Shown one piece after another: positions 60,491-64,000 of a stretch of 64,000 nucleotides of DNA (positions are counted from its first letter, which is position 1; every line of letters begins with the position of its first letter). The DNA is from Macrothele yani. Taxonomy: Eukaryota > Arthropoda > Arachnida > Araneae > Macrothelidae. Under the pieces are notes generated by a model that was given only the letters and a program-made list of their open reading frames with translations, did not search any database and was not told the origin of the DNA. Both the position numbers and the translations under genes were made by a program. The DNA lies in the NCBI GenBank assembly GCA_039090855.1, contig CM077034.1, positions 230,953,005-231,017,004 on the forward strand. The letters are read 5' to 3'.

Positions 60491-62002
60491 CACTGCTAGA
60501 CAATTGCTAAGGACGGATCATAAACGGCTATATAGCGCATAAAAAAGTAAGTGTGGTTGGATGCCAAGTGAAATAAAATAATGTCAGAATGCCAGGACAT
60601 TACAAGAAAGACAATTTATTGTGCTCTGAAATCCAGAAGGCTTTGGAACGTGTTCAAGGGACAAACAGGCCATTTTGTGCAGAATACGTAAACGTGAAAA
60701 AAAATGCAATTACCGTCCTCCGGCGTAAGATGTCAATACGGGATATGGCCACCATGGAGGGCGATGCAAGATTCCACACGTCGTGTCATGCTTTGCACAA
60801 CATTATCAAGCAGCTGTTGGGGTAATTTATCCCATTCCTCTGTCAGTGCACGGATGAGGGTGTCCTTGTTTATTGGAGGGCATTGGCGACAAGCAAGACT
60901 CTTCCCCAAAGCATCCCACACATTTTCAATGGGATTCAGATCTGGAGAACGTGCTGGCCATACGAGGCGTTGAATATCCTCGCTCTCAAGACACTCCTGG
61001 ACAGCGACTGTTCGATGACATGTTGCGTTGTCGTCCATGAAAATGAATCTATCACCGACAGCACCACGGAACATGCGAACATGAGGTAGCAGAACATCAT
61101 TAATGTATCGTTGGCCAGTCATAGTCCCAGTTGGAAGCACATAGAGGGACGTACGGCCATTGATCATGATGCCAGCCCATACCATGACACTACATGTCGG
61201 ATATCCTGTATGTCTGCTGGACAATATGCAGTACCACTATCACGCCAGATCAGTTGTCGTCGACAATCAGACGATAGACTGTATCTACTCTCATCTGAGA
61301 AGAGGACAGCAGACCAGTCGTTATCAGTCCAATTGCGATGTTGATGGCACCATTGCAAACGGGCGGTACGGTGACGTCTGGACAATGGGATGCACACAAC
61401 AGGACGGCGGGCGTATAGTCCTCCTTCATGCAAACGTCTGGCGACAGTTTTTCGGGAGATCCGCTTGCCAGTAGCAGCCATAAACTGATTTTCTACCTCA
61501 CTAACTGTGCTGCGCCGGTGTCTTTTTGTTGATAGCACTATGTACCGATCTTCTGAAGGTGTCGTATTGCGAACACGACCTCCCCCGTGACGTTTGCTAC
61601 ACTCTCCATTTGTTTGAAATGATTTCCAAAGCCTTGAAACAACACTGTGGCTGACGTCGAACTCCCTGGCAACATCTGTTATTTTTCGCCCTTCTTCAAT
61701 CTTGCCAATAATACTGCCACGCGTAAAATCATCTAGGTGATGTCGAGAAGACATACTGAAAATTGCAAGTTCGTCAATTGATTCTTTCCCTTTCAACTTT
61801 GCGTTTGAACAACAACGGTCAATACGCGTCAAATCCTTTATATCTCTTATCAGCGCTATGACGTCACGAACAAGTTCGGCAATCCAAAACAACACGTCTT
61901 ACTGTATCCCGCACTTCTGCTAATTTCAACATTTTCCTGCCTTCCATTTTATGGTTGCTATCGTTGCTATTGTCATCCGTCCTTAGCAATTGTCCGGCAG
62001 TG
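60491..62002 (-). mobile_element. Tc1-like transposon, copy 2 (1512 bp), nested in a Tc1 relic
   Basis: TIRs begin CACTGCTAGACAATTGCTAA at 60491 and end CAATTGTCCGGCAGTG at 62002, with TA on each side (60489-60490 and 62003-62004). Same family as the copy at 32116-33620, differing by a handful of substitutions, a 9-bp stretch after the first catalytic Asp and small differences near the right end. Confidence 0.9.
60733..61754 (-). pseudogene. Tc1 transposase, one frameshift (copy 2)
   Basis: Same domain order as the copy at 32357-33369. The start Met of MSSRHHLDDF is at 61754. This copy keeps the longer LFSDESRYSLSSD segment, so it preserves the first catalytic region better. The second catalytic Asp is in FMDDNATCHR and the Glu block is SPDLNPIENVWDALGK. 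The frame again breaks between CPADI and HTGYPTCSVMV, at the same place as copy 1. Confidence 0.88.
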
Positions 62003-62004
62003 TA

Positions 62005-62345
62005 TAAGGCATGCTGCACCCAGCCAACAATCGAGCACCCACATTCGGTGATGTTATGGTCCTGTACTTAAACCAGTGGCGTTGGGTGTCTGCACATTGT
62101 TGATGTCACATTGAATCGATCGAAATATGTGGATATCTTGGAGTCCAAACTTCTACCATCTGCACAAGACACGGGTTTGCAGAATTTTATCTCTCAGGAT
62201 GATAACGCACCATGTCATCAGTCAAAGTTGGTTGACGAGTGGTTTAATCGCAAAGTTCTTGGGAGAAAAATGAATGGGAATCATGTTAATGATTTAAAAA
62301 TTAAGCTTTATCGTGTGAGTGTCGTGCAGGAATTGAGAGCACTTG
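62005..62345 (+). pseudogene. Tc1-like transposase, second half of the interrupted copy
   Basis: It reads KACCTQPTIEHPHSVMLWSC, then LNRSKYVDILESKLLPSAQD, FISQDDNAPCHQSKLVDEWF (second catalytic Asp in QDDNAPCH). The similarity stops after DEWFNRKVLG; the expected SPDLNPIEN block never follows. About 60 codons of unassigned sequence lead into a fragment of a different transposase. Confidence 0.75.
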
Positions 62346-62349
62346 ATAA

Positions 62350-62580
62350 CGAAAGGACAATCAGTGAGGATCCATGGCCGCCCCGTGGTCCGGACTTGTC
62401 TCCTCGAGACTTTTACCTATGCGGCTCGCTAAAAGGAATAGTCTACCACCACAACCCTCGATCGTTGGAAGAGTTAAAAACCAACATACGGCAAGAGATC
62501 GCCTGCATTTCAGAACATTCTGCTTTTCCTGCGTCGAGGCAAGTGGCGGCCATTTCCAACTAGTACTTGGAAAGGTATAA
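62350..62580 (+). pseudogene. Mariner-superfamily transposase C-terminal fragment leading into the 55-bp satellite
   Basis: The frame DPWPPRGPDLSPRDFYLCGS, then RSLEELKTNIRQEIACIS, corresponds to the WPPRSPDLSPPDFFLWG...LEELK..I..EI region also seen at 33960-34100. After a frame change it ends CVEASGGHFQLVLGKV and a stop at 62580. The ...C(I/V)E..GGHFQ... end is the usual C-terminus of this family. The last codons form the first copy of the 55-bp repeat. Confidence 0.75.
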
Positions 62581-64000
62581 AAATTGCGTCGAGGCAAGTG
62601 ACGGCCATTTCCAACTCGTACTTGGAAAGGTATAAAAATTGCGTCGAGGCAAGTGGCGGCCATTTCCAACTCGTACTTGGAAAGGTATAAAAATTGCATC
62701 GAGGCAAGTGGCGGCCATTTCCAACTCGTACTTGGAAAGGTATAAAAATTGCGTCGAGGCAAGTGGCGGCCATTTCCAACACATACTTGGAAAGGTATAA
62801 AAATTGCTTCGAGGCAAGTGGCGGCCATTTCAACTCGTACTTGGAAAGGTATAAAAATTGCGTCGAGGCAAGTGGCGGCCATTTCCAACTCGTACTTGGA
62901 AAGGTATACAAATTGCGTCGAGGCAAGTGGCGGCCATTTCCAACTCGTACTTGGAAAGGTATAAAAATTGCGTCGAGGCAAGTGGCGGCCATTTCCAACT
63001 AGTACGTGGAAAGGTATAAAATCGCGTCGAGGCAAGTGGCGGCCATTTCCAACTCGTACTTGGAAAGGTATAAAAATTGCGTCGAGGCAAGTGGCGGCCA
63101 TTTCCAACTCGTACTTGGAAGGGTATAAAAATTGCGTCGAGGCAAGTGGCGGCCATTTCCAACTCGTACTTGGAAAGGTATAAAAATTGCGTCGAGGCAA
63201 GTGGCGGCCATTTCCAACTCGTACTTGGAAAGGTATAAAAATTGCATCGAGGCAAGTGGCGGCCATTTCCAACTCGTACTTGGAAAGGTATAAAAATTGC
63301 GTCGAGGCAAGTGGCGGCCATTTCCAACTCGTACTTGGAAAGGTATAAAAATTGCGTCGAGGCGTGTGGCGGCCATTTCCAACTCGTACTTGGAAAGGTA
63401 TAAAAATTGCGTCGAAACAAGTGGCGGCCATTTCCAACTCGTACTTGGAAAGGTATAAAAATTGCGTCGAGGCAAGTGACGTCCATTTACAACTCGTACT
63501 TGGAAAGGTATAAAAATTGCGTCGAGGCAAGTGGCGGTCATTTCCAACTCGTACTTGGAAAGGTATAAAAATTGCGCCGAGGCAAGTGGCGGCCATTTAC
63601 AACTCGTACTTGGAAAGGTATAAAAACTGCGTCGAGGCAAGTGGCGGCCATTTCCAACTCGTACTTGGAAAGGTATAAAAATTGCGTCGAGGCAAGTGGC
63701 GGCCATTTCCAACTAGTACTTGGAAAGGTATAAAATTGCGTCGAGGCAAGTGGCGGCCATTTCCAACTCGTACTTGGAAAGGTATACAAATTGCGTCGAG
63801 GCAAGTGGCGGCCATTTCCAACTCGTACTTGGAAAGGTATAAAAATTGCGTCGAGGCAAGTGGCGGCCATTTCCAACTCGTACTTGGAAGGGTATAAAAA
63901 TTGCGTCGAGGCAAGTGGCGGCCATTTCCAACTCGTACTTGGAAAGGTATAAAAATTGCGTCGAGGCAAGTGGCGGCCATTTCCAACTCGTACTTGGAAA
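62529..64000 (+). repeat. 55-bp satellite derived from a transposase C-terminus (runs off the window)
   Basis: About 27 direct copies of a 55-bp unit: GCGTCGAGGCAAGTGGCGGC, then CATTTCCAACTCGTACTTGG and AAAGGTATAAAAATT. In one + frame each unit translates to CVEASGGHFQLVLGKV-stop. Units differ at one to three bases. Private variants such as GGTATACAAATTG (62905 and 63783), CTAGTAC..GGTATAAAAT (62998 and 63714) and GGAAGGGTATA (63117 and 63887) recur in the same order, showing a higher-order block. The unit length is not a multiple of three, so long minus-strand frames (up to 411 codons) cycle through three translations of the repeat and are not genes. Confidence 0.92.

Noticed and set aside
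62361..63986. Minus-strand open frames of up to 411 codons
   Set aside because: They are the 55-bp repeat read in rotating frames, since 55 is not divisible by three. They lie antisense to the transposase frame from which the repeat arose.

Overview
The window is animal genomic DNA, most likely arthropod. I see no prokaryotic operons. It contains spliced exons with GT/AG borders, tRNA-derived SINEs, Penelope-like, RTE, hAT, Tc1/mariner and pogo elements, and about 42 kb of tandem satellite. The order or species cannot be fixed from the sequence alone.

The only host gene recognised is Spt5 (SUPT5H), the Pol II elongation and pausing factor, on the + strand. Exon A (20330-20544) and exon B (57449-57586) join in phase and encode adjacent parts of the conserved N-terminal acidic/NGN-proximal region. 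The intron between them is 36,904 bp and holds most of the window.

Layout: (1) 1-16178, about 62 copies of a 258-bp satellite whose monomer is the degraded C-terminal coding end of a mariner transposase. (2) 16421-19380, a SINE relic and nine tandem copies of a 309-326-bp unit carrying a tRNA-like gene on the minus strand. (3) 19381-20110, a pogo/Tigger transposase relic split by a SINE with target-site duplication. (4) Spt5 exon A. (5) 20915-21820, three 301-bp repeats with tRNA-like boxes. (6) 22208-27043, inverted Penelope-like copies, one split by a 2.5-kb hAT that itself carries a SINE. (7) 27105-28685, an AT-rich 29-bp minisatellite. (8) 28918-34294, an RTE retrotransposon with a long open RT frame, then a DNA transposon with matching ends that contains a second RTE end and a 1.5-kb Tc1 element. 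(9) About 34560-57350, roughly 156 copies of a 146-bp satellite with multi-level higher-order structure, ending about 100 bp before exon B. (10) 57587-62580, Tc1 and Penelope relics and a Tc1 nested in another Tc1. (11) 62529 to the window end, a 55-bp satellite whose first unit is the C-terminal end of a mariner-superfamily transposase.

The main theme is satellite birth from mobile elements. Two unrelated satellites (258 bp and 55 bp) are tandem amplifications of the last codons and stop of mariner-superfamily transposase genes, and two further arrays amplify tRNA-like SINE units. A large satellite block sits inside an intron of an essential gene. Nearly all short open frames in the arrays are by-products of repetition, not genes.
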